The position numbers were made by a program, and so were the translations under genes. A stretch of DNA of 64,000 nt, from assembly GCF_000701505.1 (NCBI RefSeq), contig NZ_JNJB01000008.1:1-64000 (forward strand), read 5' to 3'. Shown in pieces: positions 31,430-40,405 of this stretch; position 1 is the stretch's first letter; each line of letters begins with the position of its first letter. Source of the DNA: Dyadobacter crusticola DSM 16708. Lineage in GTDB: Bacteria; Bacteroidota; Bacteroidia; Cytophagales; Spirosomataceae. The notes beneath the pieces are model-generated. The model was not told the origin of the DNA. It worked only from the letters and a program-made list of their open reading frames with translations, and ran no database searches.

Positions 31430-33724
31430 TTAGAAAAAACTCCTTCGTTGTTTAGAATGTGAATAGTACTGATATCCCGGCCTTTGTCTGGCTCCATTGT
31501 AAATGAGCTTCAAGCCCGGCAGCTGACCTGTACTCAGCAGCTCATCAATTTCACTAAGGTTTGTCAAAAGCGTAAAATCGTGGCGTACCACATACAATGA
31601 CATATCTGCAATGCTGCCGATAATCCGTGCGTCGGTTACAAGATTCACTGGTGGCGTATCGACGATAATGTGGTCGTACCTGCTTTTGAAGAGTTCGATC
31701 AGTTGCCGGAACCGGTCTGTTGAAAACAGTTCGGCCGGATTGGGAGGCGACGGGCCTGAGGTAAGTATATCAAAAGAATTGCGCGTGCGACAACGCTGAA
31801 CCAGACTAGCAGGTGTCAGATCTTTAAACATATAATCTGTGAACCCGTGGTAATTCAATCTCAGATAAGCGGCCATTGAAGGTCTTCGCAAGTCTAGTTC
31901 AAGAAGCAGAACTTTCTTATCGGCAGTCGCGAAAGATTCTGCTAAATGTGCAGCTACAAACGATTTTCCTTCTCCGGATACGGCGGAAGTAATCAGGATA
32001 GTCTGGCATCGTTGCGTCGGCAAACCAAACAGAATGTTAGTCCGTAGTGTGCGAAATTGTTCTGCCACAATGTTCCTGACGTTCGGATCAAAGAACTGAT
32101 GGTACTTTTCAAAGCCAATTTCTCCCAGGATGGGTGCGGTGCAGCGATCTACAATATCTTTTCTGCTGGTGATACGGACAGTCAGGACTTGTCTGATGTG
32201 CAGGATAAGTAATGGAATAAATAGGCTCAGGCAACCGGCGATGAGCAATACCAACTGCTGATTAGGGGTAACAGGCTGTAAGTTTGGCTTCGGCGCATCA
32301 AGTATTCTTGCATTAGCGATCGTGCTTGACCGTGAGATCGAGGTTTCGATTCGCTTTTTGAGCAAAAAAAGATAGAGTTCCTGCTTGATTTGCTGCTGTC
32401 GGGAGTAGTCAATGTAGATCCGTTCCTGAGAGGGAATCTTTGCTAGCTGATTTTCAAGCTTCCTTGTGTTCAGATTGTAAGCATCGAGAGCAATCTGCAG
32501 TTCTCGTTTTTGTACGTCCAATGCGGCGTACATATCAGCCTTTAACATTTTTAGCTGATTTTCAATCGCGCGCATAGACGGATGAGAGGCGCTGATTGTA
32601 ACTGCATTGCGTTCCCTGGAAAGAACCAGTTCGTTATATTGACTGACCAATGTCCGAAAATTACTTTCCTGCTGAATGAGGGAAGTGGGAATGGCGCGAT
32701 CGGGATGCTCCGAAATATATTTTCCAAGTTCTTCGAGAACCCTCAATTTGAGGGAATAGCTTTCCAGTTCATCGGAAGTACGGGAAGACTTTTCGCGTAC
32801 AATCTGGCTGTCGGCATTCAAATCAACAAGTCCGTTGGTTTGCTTGAATTTGGCTATCCCCGTCTCAATAGACGCCAATTCCGACGAAACCTGAGCCAGG
32901 TTGCTTGCAATGAAGGATAGCGTACTATCTGCTGTTCTGTTTTTATCATCGATGCTGTTCCTTAGATATTGCCTGATCAGCTCATTGAGAATAGCTTCTC
33001 CTTTTTGAGGTAGAATATCTTTCAGCGACAAGTCGACAACATTTGCCAGCTTGTTGGTAACTGACACCTTCAAAGCCGCGCCATATCTGGCTACAACCTC
33101 ATCTTTCTCCGCAATTTCAATGGAATACTGATCGTCAGATGTATAGATGTGGTTTGTCCGGGAGACTATGGCCGGCACCTCACCGATCAGCAGGGTGTCG
33201 CCGAAAGTTGCGGTAATGCTTTTTGTCACATCCGAAATTTGGAACTTGTCATTACCGATAAATCTCAGGCCGTAAATGGCCTTTTTCCGCAGGTAAGCGG
33301 GTTGCAGGAAATTGATTTTGAAAGGTGATTTCTCATACAACTCCGAGGTTTTTACCCGGCCGGCAGCAATACAGCGCACCTGTAGTTGCAGCGTATCAAC
33401 TACGTGCTCCATCAGGTTCCTGCTCCTGAGAATTTCAACCTCATTATCCACACTGCTGTTGACAGCAGTGTGGCCAAAGTTCTCAAATAGTGCTGCGTCT
33501 TCAAAGCTTGCACCCCGGGCATCGTCTCTCACCAGCAGAGAAGCCTCTATGTCATAACGGGGTGTTGAGTACCTCAGTAGCAAGAGCGCAGCAACAATGC
33601 ACGCAGCCGCCGAACCCGCAAACCAATACCAGAAGCGCAATGCTTCTTTCAGGAAATTGAGACTGAGAATGCTTTTCCCGTCCCTTGTTAAACTCGTTAC
33701 CTGCCCTAATTGCTTACCTGTCAT
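31430..33724 (-). CDS. Polysaccharide co-polymerase/tyrosine autokinase (Wzc-like)
   Basis: A 764-residue inner-membrane protein. Wzz-type N-terminal region with transmembrane helix 1 at about 33-50, a long periplasmic coiled-coil part (about 240-460, GumC-like), transmembrane helix 2 at about 490-510, then a cytoplasmic BY-kinase domain. Walker A SAVSGEGKSF (about 580-589), Walker A' VLLLELDLRRP and Walker B IIVDTPPV are all present. The C-terminal tail has only a few Tyr (YQYYSHSKQRRSFF), a short version of the phosphorylated tyrosine cluster. It controls chain length and export of the polysaccharide and is the first gene of the operon. No outer-membrane exporter (Wza) gene is adjacent. Confidence 0.9.
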   Translation of the reverse strand: MTGKQLGQVTSLTRDGKSILSLNFLKEALRFWYWFAGSAAACIVAALLLLRYSTPRYDIEASLLVRDDARGASFEDAALFENFGHTAVNSSVDNEVEILRSRNLMEHVVDTLQLQVRCIAAGRVKTSELYEKSPFKINFLQPAYLRKKAIYGLRFIGNDKFQISDVTKSITATFGDTLLIGEVPAIVSRTNHIYTSDDQYSIEIAEKDEVVARYGAALKVSVTNKLANVVDLSLKDILPQKGEAILNELIRQYLRNSIDDKNRTADSTLSFIASNLAQVSSELASIETGIAKFKQTNGLVDLNADSQIVREKSSRTSDELESYSLKLRVLEELGKYISEHPDRAIPTSLIQQESNFRTLVSQYNELVLSRERNAVTISASHPSMRAIENQLKMLKADMYAALDVQKRELQIALDAYNLNTRKLENQLAKIPSQERIYIDYSRQQQIKQELYLFLLKKRIETSISRSSTIANARILDAPKPNLQPVTPNQQLVLLIAGCLSLFIPLLILHIRQVLTVRITSRKDIVDRCTAPILGEIGFEKYHQFFDPNVRNIVAEQFRTLRTNILFGLPTQRCQTILITSAVSGEGKSFVAAHLAESFATADKKVLLLELDLRRPSMAAYLRLNYHGFTDYMFKDLTPASLVQRCRTRNSFDILTSGPSPPNPAELFSTDRFRQLIELFKSRYDHIIVDTPPVNLVTDARIIGSIADMSLYVVRHDFTLLTNLSEIDELLSTGQLPGLKLIYNGARQRPGYQYYSHSKQRRSFF

Positions 33725-33817
33725 TACATACTTTTCGCTTAGTATGGTTTAGACGGCAGTTAGGAGAATACGTAACGCATTAACCGAAAATATTTTTTCA
33801 AACGCTTATAAACAAAA

Positions 33818-33847
33818 ATCCCTGACACCGTAAAAGGTGCCAGGGAT
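33818..33847 (-). terminator. Intrinsic terminator of glf
   Basis: ATCCCTGACACC (33818-33829) pairs with GGTGCCAGGGAT (33836-33847) with one mismatch around a six-base loop. On the minus strand it is followed by TTTTTG. It lies between the glf stop (33864) and the start of the polysaccharide operon (33724), insulating the two. Confidence 0.85.
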
Positions 33848-33863
33848 CTATAAAAAAGCATTT

Positions 33864-34967
33864 TCAGGCAAAATGCACTTTCACTTTCTTCAATGCCGAA
33901 GCAACTACCTGGTGCATATCATAATAACGATATTCAGCTAATCGCCCACCGAATATTACGTTTTCTTCTTCTCCCGCAAGTGCTTTGTACTGATTGAAGA
34001 CAGCAGTGTTTTTGTCATCATTCACAGGATAATAGGGCTCTGCGCCTTTTACCCATTCTTGTGGATATTCGTGCGTAATTACTGTTTTAGGCTGAGTACC
34101 AAACTCAAAATGCTTATGCTCGATAATTCGCGTAAACGGGGTTTCTCCATCCGTATAGTTCACCACCGCATTACCCTGGTAATTTTCCTGATCCAGTAGC
34201 TGGTTTTCAAAGCGCAGACTGCGGTATTCAAGCTGTCCGAATTTGAAGTTGAAATATTCATCGATTGGTCCTGTGTATACCACGGTTTCTGCCAATGCTG
34301 TTAATGCTTCCCTGTCTTTGAAAAAGTCTACTCCCAATTTTACTTCAACATCCTGAAGCAAACCTTCCGTCAGCTTATTGTAGCCTCCGATCGGAATGCC
34401 TTGATATTTATCATTGAAATAGTTGTTGTCAAATGTAAAGCGTACAGGCAGACGTTTGATAATGAATGCTGGCAACTCAGTCGCTTTACGTCCCCATTGT
34501 TTTTCTGTATAGGCTTTGATCAACTTTTCGTAAATATCAGTCCCCACCAGTGAGATAGCCTGCTCTTCGAGGTTTTGCGGATCTTTAATTCCTGCCTGCT
34601 CTACTTGCTCGCGGATTTTTTCTTTTGCTTCCTCCGGCGTTCTCACTTTCCATAGCTGATAGAAAGTGTTCATATTAAATGGAAGATTGTAAAGCTCTCC
34701 ATTAAAGTTTGCAACCGGCGAGTTGGTGTAACGGTTGAACTCCACGAAGGAATTCACGTAATCCCAAACTTCCTTGTCATTGGTGTGAAAAATGTGCGCA
34801 CCATACTTGTGTACATTAATCCCTTCCACATTCTCGCAATACACATTGCCACCTGTATGCTCTCTCCGGTCGATCACCAGGCATTTTTTCCCGCGTTTTG
34901 TTGCTTCATGCGCAAAAACAGATCCCCACAACCCTGCTCCAACTATCAAATAATCGTATTGTTTCAT
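33864..34967 (-). CDS. glf: UDP-galactopyranose mutase
   Basis: A 367-residue flavoenzyme that interconverts UDP-galactopyranose and UDP-galactofuranose. YDYLIVGAGLWGSVFAHEATKRGKKCLVIDRREHTGGNVY is the FAD-binding N-terminus. Conserved substrate-binding segments include YGAHIFHTNDKEVWDYVN, YTEKQWGRKATELP, RLPVRFTFDNNYFNDKYQGIPIGGYNKL and, near the end, FGGRLAEYRYYDMHQVV. Length and motifs agree with an intact enzyme. It provides galactofuranose donor, presumably for the surface polysaccharide encoded downstream, though a terminator separates the two transcription units. Confidence 0.95.
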   Translation of the reverse strand: MKQYDYLIVGAGLWGSVFAHEATKRGKKCLVIDRREHTGGNVYCENVEGINVHKYGAHIFHTNDKEVWDYVNSFVEFNRYTNSPVANFNGELYNLPFNMNTFYQLWKVRTPEEAKEKIREQVEQAGIKDPQNLEEQAISLVGTDIYEKLIKAYTEKQWGRKATELPAFIIKRLPVRFTFDNNYFNDKYQGIPIGGYNKLTEGLLQDVEVKLGVDFFKDREALTALAETVVYTGPIDEYFNFKFGQLEYRSLRFENQLLDQENYQGNAVVNYTDGETPFTRIIEHKHFEFGTQPKTVITHEYPQEWVKGAEPYYPVNDDKNTAVFNQYKALAGEEENVIFGGRLAEYRYYDMHQVVASALKKVKVHFA

Positions 34968-35026
34968 TAAACTAGTTTGTAATATAATGTGAGTACTAAT
35001 TGAAAAGATTTCATCTTAAAACAGAA

Positions 35027-35049
35027 AAGGCCCCCAAGACGGAGACCTT
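35027..35049 (-). terminator. Intrinsic terminator of the OmpA-family gene
   Basis: On the minus strand AAGGTCTCC pairs with GGGGGCCTT (two G-T pairs) around a five-base loop and is followed by TTCTGTTTT. It lies 32 bases past the stop at 35081. Confidence 0.7.
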
Positions 35050-35080
35050 ATTCTGATTTTATCTTTTTTCCACTGAGATA

Positions 35081-36544
35081 TTATGGAAGAAGTTTAAGTT
35101 CTACGCGACGGTTTCTTTGTAGTCCGTTACGGGTTGCGCTATCTGCGATAGGCTTGAATGAACCGAAGTAGTCAACAATGATTTTGCTTGGGTCAGTCAA
35201 TCCAGCTTCGTTGATCAGGTAATTTTTAACTGCATCAACGCGGCGGCGAGAAAGTGCGATGTTGTAACGGTCAGATGCACGACGGTCTGTGTGACCAGCC
35301 AGTTGCAAGCGGCAACCATTTTTGTTCATCAACGCTGCTACGTTTTTCAACATTTCCTGCGCCTCAGGCTTGATCACGTTTTTGTCTGTATCAAACATCA
35401 CATTTGCGAAGATTTCGCTGCAAGCTGCACCTGTTGCCAATGCATTTTTAACATAAGCATCGAAGTCAAGTACGCGACCACCACCATCTACGATACTTCC
35501 TGCTGGTGAGTTTGGCTCTTTATCGAAGAAGTCAGAAACACCGTCACCATCTGTATCAAGAAGCAATCGTGGGTCGATATCCTTTGGACGGTTTGCTTTT
35601 GCAACTGAGTCCATTTCTTCAAGTGTAAGAATCTTTGGTGGCTTGATCAACACCTTAGGATCTGTGTAGCGCAAGTGGTAGTATCCGCCTTCGTCCGGTT
35701 TGTAATCCCATTTACCATCTACTTTCTGAACTTTCAATGGGTTCTTGCCCAATTTGTAAGTTACCTGAACCGCACCGTATCCGTAGCTGTCCAATTCAGA
35801 GTTTCCTTTGCGGGAAGTCTTTTGATCTTTGATAAAGTCCAGATTCTCTGTTCTGTCGAAGTCACCACCATATGTAGCATCCAGATAATCTGTGTTAGTG
35901 TGAGTCAAACGGAAGTCAAGACCGATATCGATTCTTTTGGTAACCTCATAGTTGATGTTCAGACCTGTTGGAACGATCCAGTCATTTTTGCTGCCGGTTT
36001 CGCGCAACTTAATACCGCCAGTAAGATCGTACGCATCTGAATTGTAGAAGATTTGACCTACCCCCACATACGCATCCACTTTCCAGCGCTTCATTTTATT
36101 AGGTCCCATTAAAAGACCTTTCAGGTTGACAGTTCCTGCAACGGAAACGTCAAAGTAATTTCCTTCAAAATAACGGCTGTAATTTCGACGCTTCATACCT
36201 CTCAGGTTACCAAGAGACAAATCCAAGCGAGACCCGAACCAGTATGAAAGCTGCTTGTTTAAAGTGAGGCCTCCTTGAATTGTTCCGGATTCTTTGTGGC
36301 TGTCAGCAGATGTTTTTGTAACAGGCCAGAAATCATACTCTCTCAAATCGCCGAAAAACATAGACGGGCCAAAGTGTGCAGAAACTGACCATGTATTCAG
36401 TTTGTAAGGGCCATCGTAGGTTGCTTTGGGATTGTAATCCGGAGAATTCGGTTGCTCTAGCGGTTGCGCCAATGAAGGCAGCGCCATCATTGCCCCCAAG
36501 GCAAACGAACAAATCAACTGGGATACTTTTTTCATACTATTCAA
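35081..36544 (-). CDS. OmpA-family outer membrane protein
   Basis: A 487-residue exported protein. Signal peptide about residues 1-26 (ending PSLAQ). The middle part (about 50-280), with alternating aromatic beta-strands (WSVSAHFGPSMFFGDLREY, FGSRLDLSLGNLRG, IDIGLDFRLTHTN), looks like an outer-membrane beta-barrel. DTDGDGVSDFFDKEPNSP is a calcium-binding thrombospondin-type repeat linker. The C-terminal ~110 residues are a peptidoglycan-binding OmpA domain: NVMFDTDKNVIKPEAQ, LAGHTDRRASDRYNIALSRRRVDAVKNYL and QRNRRVEL. It tethers the outer membrane to the cell wall. The gene is monocistronic, with a good promoter and terminator. Confidence 0.9.
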   Translation of the reverse strand: MNSMKKVSQLICSFALGAMMALPSLAQPLEQPNSPDYNPKATYDGPYKLNTWSVSAHFGPSMFFGDLREYDFWPVTKTSADSHKESGTIQGGLTLNKQLSYWFGSRLDLSLGNLRGMKRRNYSRYFEGNYFDVSVAGTVNLKGLLMGPNKMKRWKVDAYVGVGQIFYNSDAYDLTGGIKLRETGSKNDWIVPTGLNINYEVTKRIDIGLDFRLTHTNTDYLDATYGGDFDRTENLDFIKDQKTSRKGNSELDSYGYGAVQVTYKLGKNPLKVQKVDGKWDYKPDEGGYYHLRYTDPKVLIKPPKILTLEEMDSVAKANRPKDIDPRLLLDTDGDGVSDFFDKEPNSPAGSIVDGGGRVLDFDAYVKNALATGAACSEIFANVMFDTDKNVIKPEAQEMLKNVAALMNKNGCRLQLAGHTDRRASDRYNIALSRRRVDAVKNYLINEAGLTDPSKIIVDYFGSFKPIADSATRNGLQRNRRVELKLLP

Positions 36545-36647
36545 GTTAGCGTTATTAAGATTAACTAGGATTGATCTTTAGTCAATATGAGTAAATTAGA
36601 TATTCAATTCATGGCCAATTGTACGTCAACCAAATGCCTAGTGCGCA

Positions 36648-36678
36648 CAAAAATAGGTTAACAATATCACTTAATCAA
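36648..36678 (-). promoter_or_regulatory. Promoter of the OmpA-family gene
   Basis: On the minus strand TTG (complement of 36676-36678), a 20-base spacer and TATTTTTG (complement of 36648-36655) match the Bacteroidota TTG-N20-TAnnTTTG consensus exactly. The predicted transcription start is near 36641, giving a leader of about 100 bases before the ATG at 36544. Confidence 0.65.
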
Positions 36679-36758
36679 CCGAAGTTTCACAGAAACGGAA
36701 AAACTTTCAGGATTGGCAATTCAAAATTTACCCGAAAGAAACGCCCTTTTCCGAACTT

Positions 36759-37892
36759 TCAAAGACGTTGATTTATTTTTTTTAATATTTCAGTCTTCCA
36801 CGAAAGAAATACTCCTTCCCTTATTTTTTCCCTCGCACTGCGCACAAGCCACAAGTAAAATGTAAGGTTGTGAACGCTCGCAATTTGCGCTCCAAGCATT
36901 TCTCCCGACTTTACAAGGTGCCTCAGATAAGCTTTACTGTAAAAAGTACTTACATATCCTCCTAATCCTGCGTCAATCGCCGAGAAATCATCCTTCCACT
37001 TTTCATTGCGGATGTTGATTATGCCTTCCGTAGTAAAAATCATGCCATTCCGAGCATTACGGGTCGGCATCACACAATCAAACATATCTACGCCCAGCGC
37101 AATGCATTCGAGGATATTCGCAGGCGTTCCAACTCCCATCAGGTACCGGGGTTTGTCCTTTGGAAGTATGTCGCAAACTACTTCCGTCAGTTCGTACATG
37201 ATCTCGGCAGGCTCGCCCACTGATAATCCGCCAATTGCATTTCCCTCGCGGTTACAAGAGGCAATAAATTCCGCCGACTGGATTCTAAGATCTTTGTACA
37301 CACTTCCCTGAACAATCGGAAAGAGCGTCTGACTATGACCATATAATGGATCTGTTTGGTCAAATCGCTCGCAGCAACGCACCAGCCAGCGGTGCGTCAT
37401 CTCCATAGATTGACGTGCATAACCGAACTCACAGGGGTAAGGAGTGCATTCATCGAAAGCCATGATGATGTCCGCTCCAATGGTTCGTTGAATATCCATC
37501 ACATTTTCCGGGGTAAATGTGTGTACGCCACCGTCAATGTGTGACTTAAATACCACACCCTCTTCATTGATCTTTCTGCCTGTACCCGCAAGTGAGTAAA
37601 CCTGATACCCGCCGCTATCTGTCAGAATGGGCTTGTCCCAGCCATTAAATGCATGCAAGCCGCCTGCTCGGCTCAGAATGTCGAGTCCCGGACGCAGGTA
37701 TAAATGATATGTATTTCCCAGGATAATCTGCGCCTGAATATCGTCGTGCAGCTCGCGTTGATGAACCGCCTTTACCGTCCCCGCAGTACCTACAGGCATA
37801 AAGATGGGAGTCTCAATAATGCCGTGATCCGTCTCAATATATCCGGCCCTTGCCTTGGAAGCAGGGTCCTCAACTTCTAGTGTAAACTTCAT
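36759..37892 (-). CDS. tgt: Queuine tRNA-ribosyltransferase (tRNA-guanine transglycosylase)
   Basis: A 377-residue TIM-barrel enzyme that swaps guanine-34 of tRNA-Asp, -Asn, -His and -Tyr for the queuosine precursor preQ1. It has LTDSGGYQVYSL with the active-site Asp region, MAFDECTPYP, IGGLSVGEP, RYLMGVGTP, and DMFDCVMPTRNARNG with the nucleophile Asp. The family's Cys/His zinc site near the C-terminus is not obvious: the region that normally reads C-x-C-x2-C contains GGYVSTFYSKAYLRHL instead, so zinc binding may be lost. The ATG at 37892 matches the family start MKFTLEVED. QueA, which acts on the Tgt product, is encoded at 51841. Confidence 0.94.
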   Translation of the reverse strand: MKFTLEVEDPASKARAGYIETDHGIIETPIFMPVGTAGTVKAVHQRELHDDIQAQIILGNTYHLYLRPGLDILSRAGGLHAFNGWDKPILTDSGGYQVYSLAGTGRKINEEGVVFKSHIDGGVHTFTPENVMDIQRTIGADIIMAFDECTPYPCEFGYARQSMEMTHRWLVRCCERFDQTDPLYGHSQTLFPIVQGSVYKDLRIQSAEFIASCNREGNAIGGLSVGEPAEIMYELTEVVCDILPKDKPRYLMGVGTPANILECIALGVDMFDCVMPTRNARNGMIFTTEGIINIRNEKWKDDFSAIDAGLGGYVSTFYSKAYLRHLVKSGEMLGAQIASVHNLTFYLWLVRSAREKIREGVFLSWKTEILKKINQRL

Positions 37893-38002
37893 TAAATCTT
37901 TTAAATTACTGAGCTGCAAAAATAGATTGAAGGTCTCGAAGAATACTGACAATGACTGTATATTTGTGAGAATATGATTAAATTTTACCTCTCTCTTCTG
38001 TT

Positions 38003-39133
38003 GTGGCCGATTCTTTACTTTATGCGCTAGCAGCGTTTGTTACCGTACAATTATTCTATTATCTCTTCTTTTTTACAAGACTTGCGTTTTATGGAAAAGG
38101 GGCGAACTACGGTAACACAATGCCTGGTGTAACGGTGCTGGTTTGCGCCTGGAACGAGCGGGACAATCTTACAGAACTACTCCCCCTGCTGGATGCACAG
38201 GAATATCCCGAATTTGAAGTAATCGTTCTCGACGACCGTTCCGATGACGGCAGTGAAGAATATATCCGTAGCAACATATTTCAGTGGAAACACATCAGGT
38301 ACATCCGGATCAATGATCAATTTGATCATGTAACACCGAAGAAATACGCATTGACAGTAGGAATGAAGCAGGCGAAGTACCCGATCGCATTGATGACCGA
38401 CGCCGATTGCCGCCCTTCCTCACCCCGCTGGATCACCGCAATGACCTCCCGGGTAACTCCCGACAAGGACATTGTGCTTGGCTTCTCGCCTTACTTCCGC
38501 AGCAAGGGAATGCTCAACTGGTTTATCCGCTGCGAAACCTTTTATACTGCGGTTCAATACCTGTCCTTTACCCTGGCGGGAATGACTTACATGGGGGTCG
38601 GTCGCAACATATTATATAAGCGTTCGGTTTTCTTCGCTAACAAAGGATTTTACACACATAAGAATGTATATGGAGGAGACGACGATATTTTCCTGAATGA
38701 GGTTTCTACAAGCGAGAACACGACGATCTCAATTGAGGAAGATTCTTTTGTTTACTCCAAACCAAAAACTACCTGGAAAGACTGGTACCGTCAGAAGACG
38801 CGCCATATTTCGGTAAGCAGATATTACAAGCCGCGTAACAAGATCCTGCTTGCATTGTTATCGGGCAGCCACATTGCGGTTTGGATGCTGGGGCTTGTCG
38901 CCCTTCTTTTTGGATTGATCACAAGAGACTATCTTTCCTTACAATACCTCGGTATCATAGTTGGCGTACGTTGGGTTATTCAATGGTTTTTACTCATAAT
39001 TATCAATTTGAAGCTGGACAAAACGGTAGAGTGGTTTAGCTTTTTACTCATGGATTTTGCATTGTTTGTTTACTACACCGTTTTCGGTTTTGTTACTCTA
39101 ACTAAAAGAAGGCCACGCCGGACATGGAATTAA
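38003..39133 (+). CDS. Membrane-anchored family 2 glycosyltransferase
   Basis: A 376-residue enzyme. A hydrophobic N-terminal helix (about 5-28) is followed by a GT-A domain: VTVLVCAWNERDNLTELLPLL, FEVIVLDDRSDDGS, ALMTDADCRPSS (DxD motif) and a D-D-D-I acceptor-side motif (VYGGDDDIFLNEV) plus QKTRHISVSRYY, similar to the QxxRW region. Two or three C-terminal transmembrane helices follow. It could synthesise or elongate a lipid-linked glycan. No in-frame ATG lies upstream, so the GTG at 38003 is the likely start; a TATATTTG -7 element is at 37959-37966. The last 10 bases overlap rsmG. Confidence 0.8.
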   Translation: MADSLLYALAAFVTVQLFYYLFFFTRLAFYGKGANYGNTMPGVTVLVCAWNERDNLTELLPLLDAQEYPEFEVIVLDDRSDDGSEEYIRSNIFQWKHIRYIRINDQFDHVTPKKYALTVGMKQAKYPIALMTDADCRPSSPRWITAMTSRVTPDKDIVLGFSPYFRSKGMLNWFIRCETFYTAVQYLSFTLAGMTYMGVGRNILYKRSVFFANKGFYTHKNVYGGDDDIFLNEVSTSENTTISIEEDSFVYSKPKTTWKDWYRQKTRHISVSRYYKPRNKILLALLSGSHIAVWMLGLVALLFGLITRDYLSLQYLGIIVGVRWVIQWFLLIIINLKLDKTVEWFSFLLMDFALFVYYTVFGFVTLTKRRPRRTWN

Positions 39134-39744
39134 TCACTAAATATTTTCCCGAACTTACTGAGGATCAAAAAAGTAAGTTTGGTCAAATGGAAGAATTGTA
39201 TCAATACTGGAATGCGCGCGTCAATGTAATTTCTCGGCAGGATATTGATACATTGTATGAAAGGCACGTACTGCATTCACTTGGAATTGCCAAAGTGCAG
39301 GGATTCAAAGCCGGTACCAGCATTCTGGATGTAGGTACCGGCGGCGGCTTTCCGGGAATCCCGCTGGCGATCCTTTTTCCTGATGCGCAATTTCACCTGG
39401 TGGATAGTATTGGTAAAAAAATCAGGGTCGTTCAGGAAATAGCGGCTGCATTGAAACTGGATAATGTGCGTGCAGACCAAACGCGGGCCGAGAAGCTTGA
39501 CGATTCCTACGAATTTGTGGTGAGTCGAGCGGTGACTCGCATTACGCCGTTTGTGGGCTGGGTCAGGAAAAACATCAGCCGCAATTCCTTTCATGAGCTT
39601 AGGAACGGGATTTTATACCTGAAGGGCGGCGACCTGGCAGAAGAGCTAGCTGAGCTAAATCAGAAAAACCGCGTTTACGCGCTTTCTGACTATTTTAGCG
39701 AAGAATTTTTTGAGACCAAGAAGGTCGTGTATGTACCTTTATGA
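39124..39744 (+). CDS. rsmG: 16S rRNA (guanine-527-N7)-methyltransferase
   Basis: A 206-residue SAM-dependent methyltransferase for G527 of 16S rRNA. It starts MELITKYFPELTEDQKSKFGQMEELYQYWNARVNVIS, and the SAM-binding motif I is ILDVGTGGGFPGIPLAILFPD, followed by FHLVDSIGKKIRVVQE and EFVVSRAVTRI. Length is normal. It overlaps the glycosyltransferase stop by 10 bases, so the two are translated from one mRNA despite unrelated functions. Confidence 0.95.
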   Translation: MELITKYFPELTEDQKSKFGQMEELYQYWNARVNVISRQDIDTLYERHVLHSLGIAKVQGFKAGTSILDVGTGGGFPGIPLAILFPDAQFHLVDSIGKKIRVVQEIAAALKLDNVRADQTRAEKLDDSYEFVVSRAVTRITPFVGWVRKNISRNSFHELRNGILYLKGGDLAEELAELNQKNRVYALSDYFSEEFFETKKVVYVPL

Positions 39745-39766
39745 AAATTTAATTTAACCTAATATT

Positions 39767-40048
39767 ATGAACGAACGTTTTAGCGCCAGTGGATTGATGA
39801 ATCCGTTTTTCCCCGATGAAGTAACTTTCGGAGAGAAAGGCGTAACCTTCAAAGTCAGCAAGCTTTTCAGAAGTACCGACAACTTTGTGTTCTATTCCGA
39901 CATTTCCGGTGTTGAAGTGGACAGCGGCATGTTTTTTTCGACAATCCGCGTAATCCCAAGAATGCGTCCCGAAATTATTATTAACAATTTTACAAAGGGA
40001 GACGCAAAGAAAGTCAAGGAGTTAATTCTCTCTAAGGTGCAATCGTAA
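39767..40048 (+). CDS. Hypothetical protein with PH-like fold
   Basis: A 93-residue protein of unknown function. Its strand-rich composition (VTFGEKGVTFKVSKLF, NFVFYSDISGVEVDSGMFFSTIRVIPRMRPEIIINNF) followed by one C-terminal helix (GDAKKVKELILSKVQ) resembles small bacterial pleckstrin-homology-like domains; this is a fold impression only. It begins 22 bases after rsmG and is probably co-transcribed with it. No signal peptide or membrane helix. Confidence 0.7.
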   Translation: MNERFSASGLMNPFFPDEVTFGEKGVTFKVSKLFRSTDNFVFYSDISGVEVDSGMFFSTIRVIPRMRPEIIINNFTKGDAKKVKELILSKVQS

Positions 40049-40068
40049 GTTTTTTTTGAAGTTTGCTC

Positions 40069-40099
40069 TTGCGCTGTATAATTTGAATTCTTAGATTTG
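40069..40099 (+). promoter_or_regulatory. Promoter of tRNA-Asn
   Basis: TTG (40069-40071), a 20-base spacer and TAGATTTG (40092-40099) match the Bacteroidota consensus exactly. Predicted start of transcription near 40106, some 27 bases before the mature tRNA. Confidence 0.7.
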
Positions 40100-40132
40100 C
40101 ACCACAATTCGAGTAAACAACCGGATATAAAC

Positions 40133-40206
40133 TCCTGAATAGCTCAGCCGGTTAGAGCATCTGACTGTTAATCAGAGGGTCGTTGGTTCGAGCCCAACTT
40201 CGGGAG
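40133..40206 (+). tRNA. tRNA-Asn (anticodon GTT)
   Basis: The 74-base sequence folds as a tRNA. Acceptor arm TCCTGAA (40133-40139) pairs with TTCGGGA (40199-40205), with one G-T pair. The anticodon stem TCTGA/TCAGA encloses the loop CTGTTAA with anticodon GTT at 40167-40169, and the T-loop region GGTTCGAGCCC is standard. CCA is not encoded. It is one of the four tRNAs that Tgt and QueA modify. It is bounded by its own promoter and terminator. Confidence 0.96.
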
Positions 40207-40216
40207 CCTGAAAGTG

Positions 40217-40250
40217 AAGCACTTAGCATTAATTTGCTAGGTGCTTTTTT
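40217..40250 (+). terminator. Intrinsic terminator of tRNA-Asn
   Basis: AAGCACTTAGCA (40217-40228) pairs with TGCTAGGTGCTT (40235-40246), one mismatch, followed by a T-run to 40250. Confidence 0.85.
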
Positions 40251-40405
40251 CGTTAGTTGCAATGCGAGTTTCTTTAAGGCGCTAATTGATACACTTTTGA
40301 GCATTCCGGATTATATCTCAACTGATTAGGTTCTACGAACATAGTATGCTGAGACTATTTAGTCTAGCCCGCAGATCAAAATCGTACCCCTTGAACCTCT
40401 TTAAC

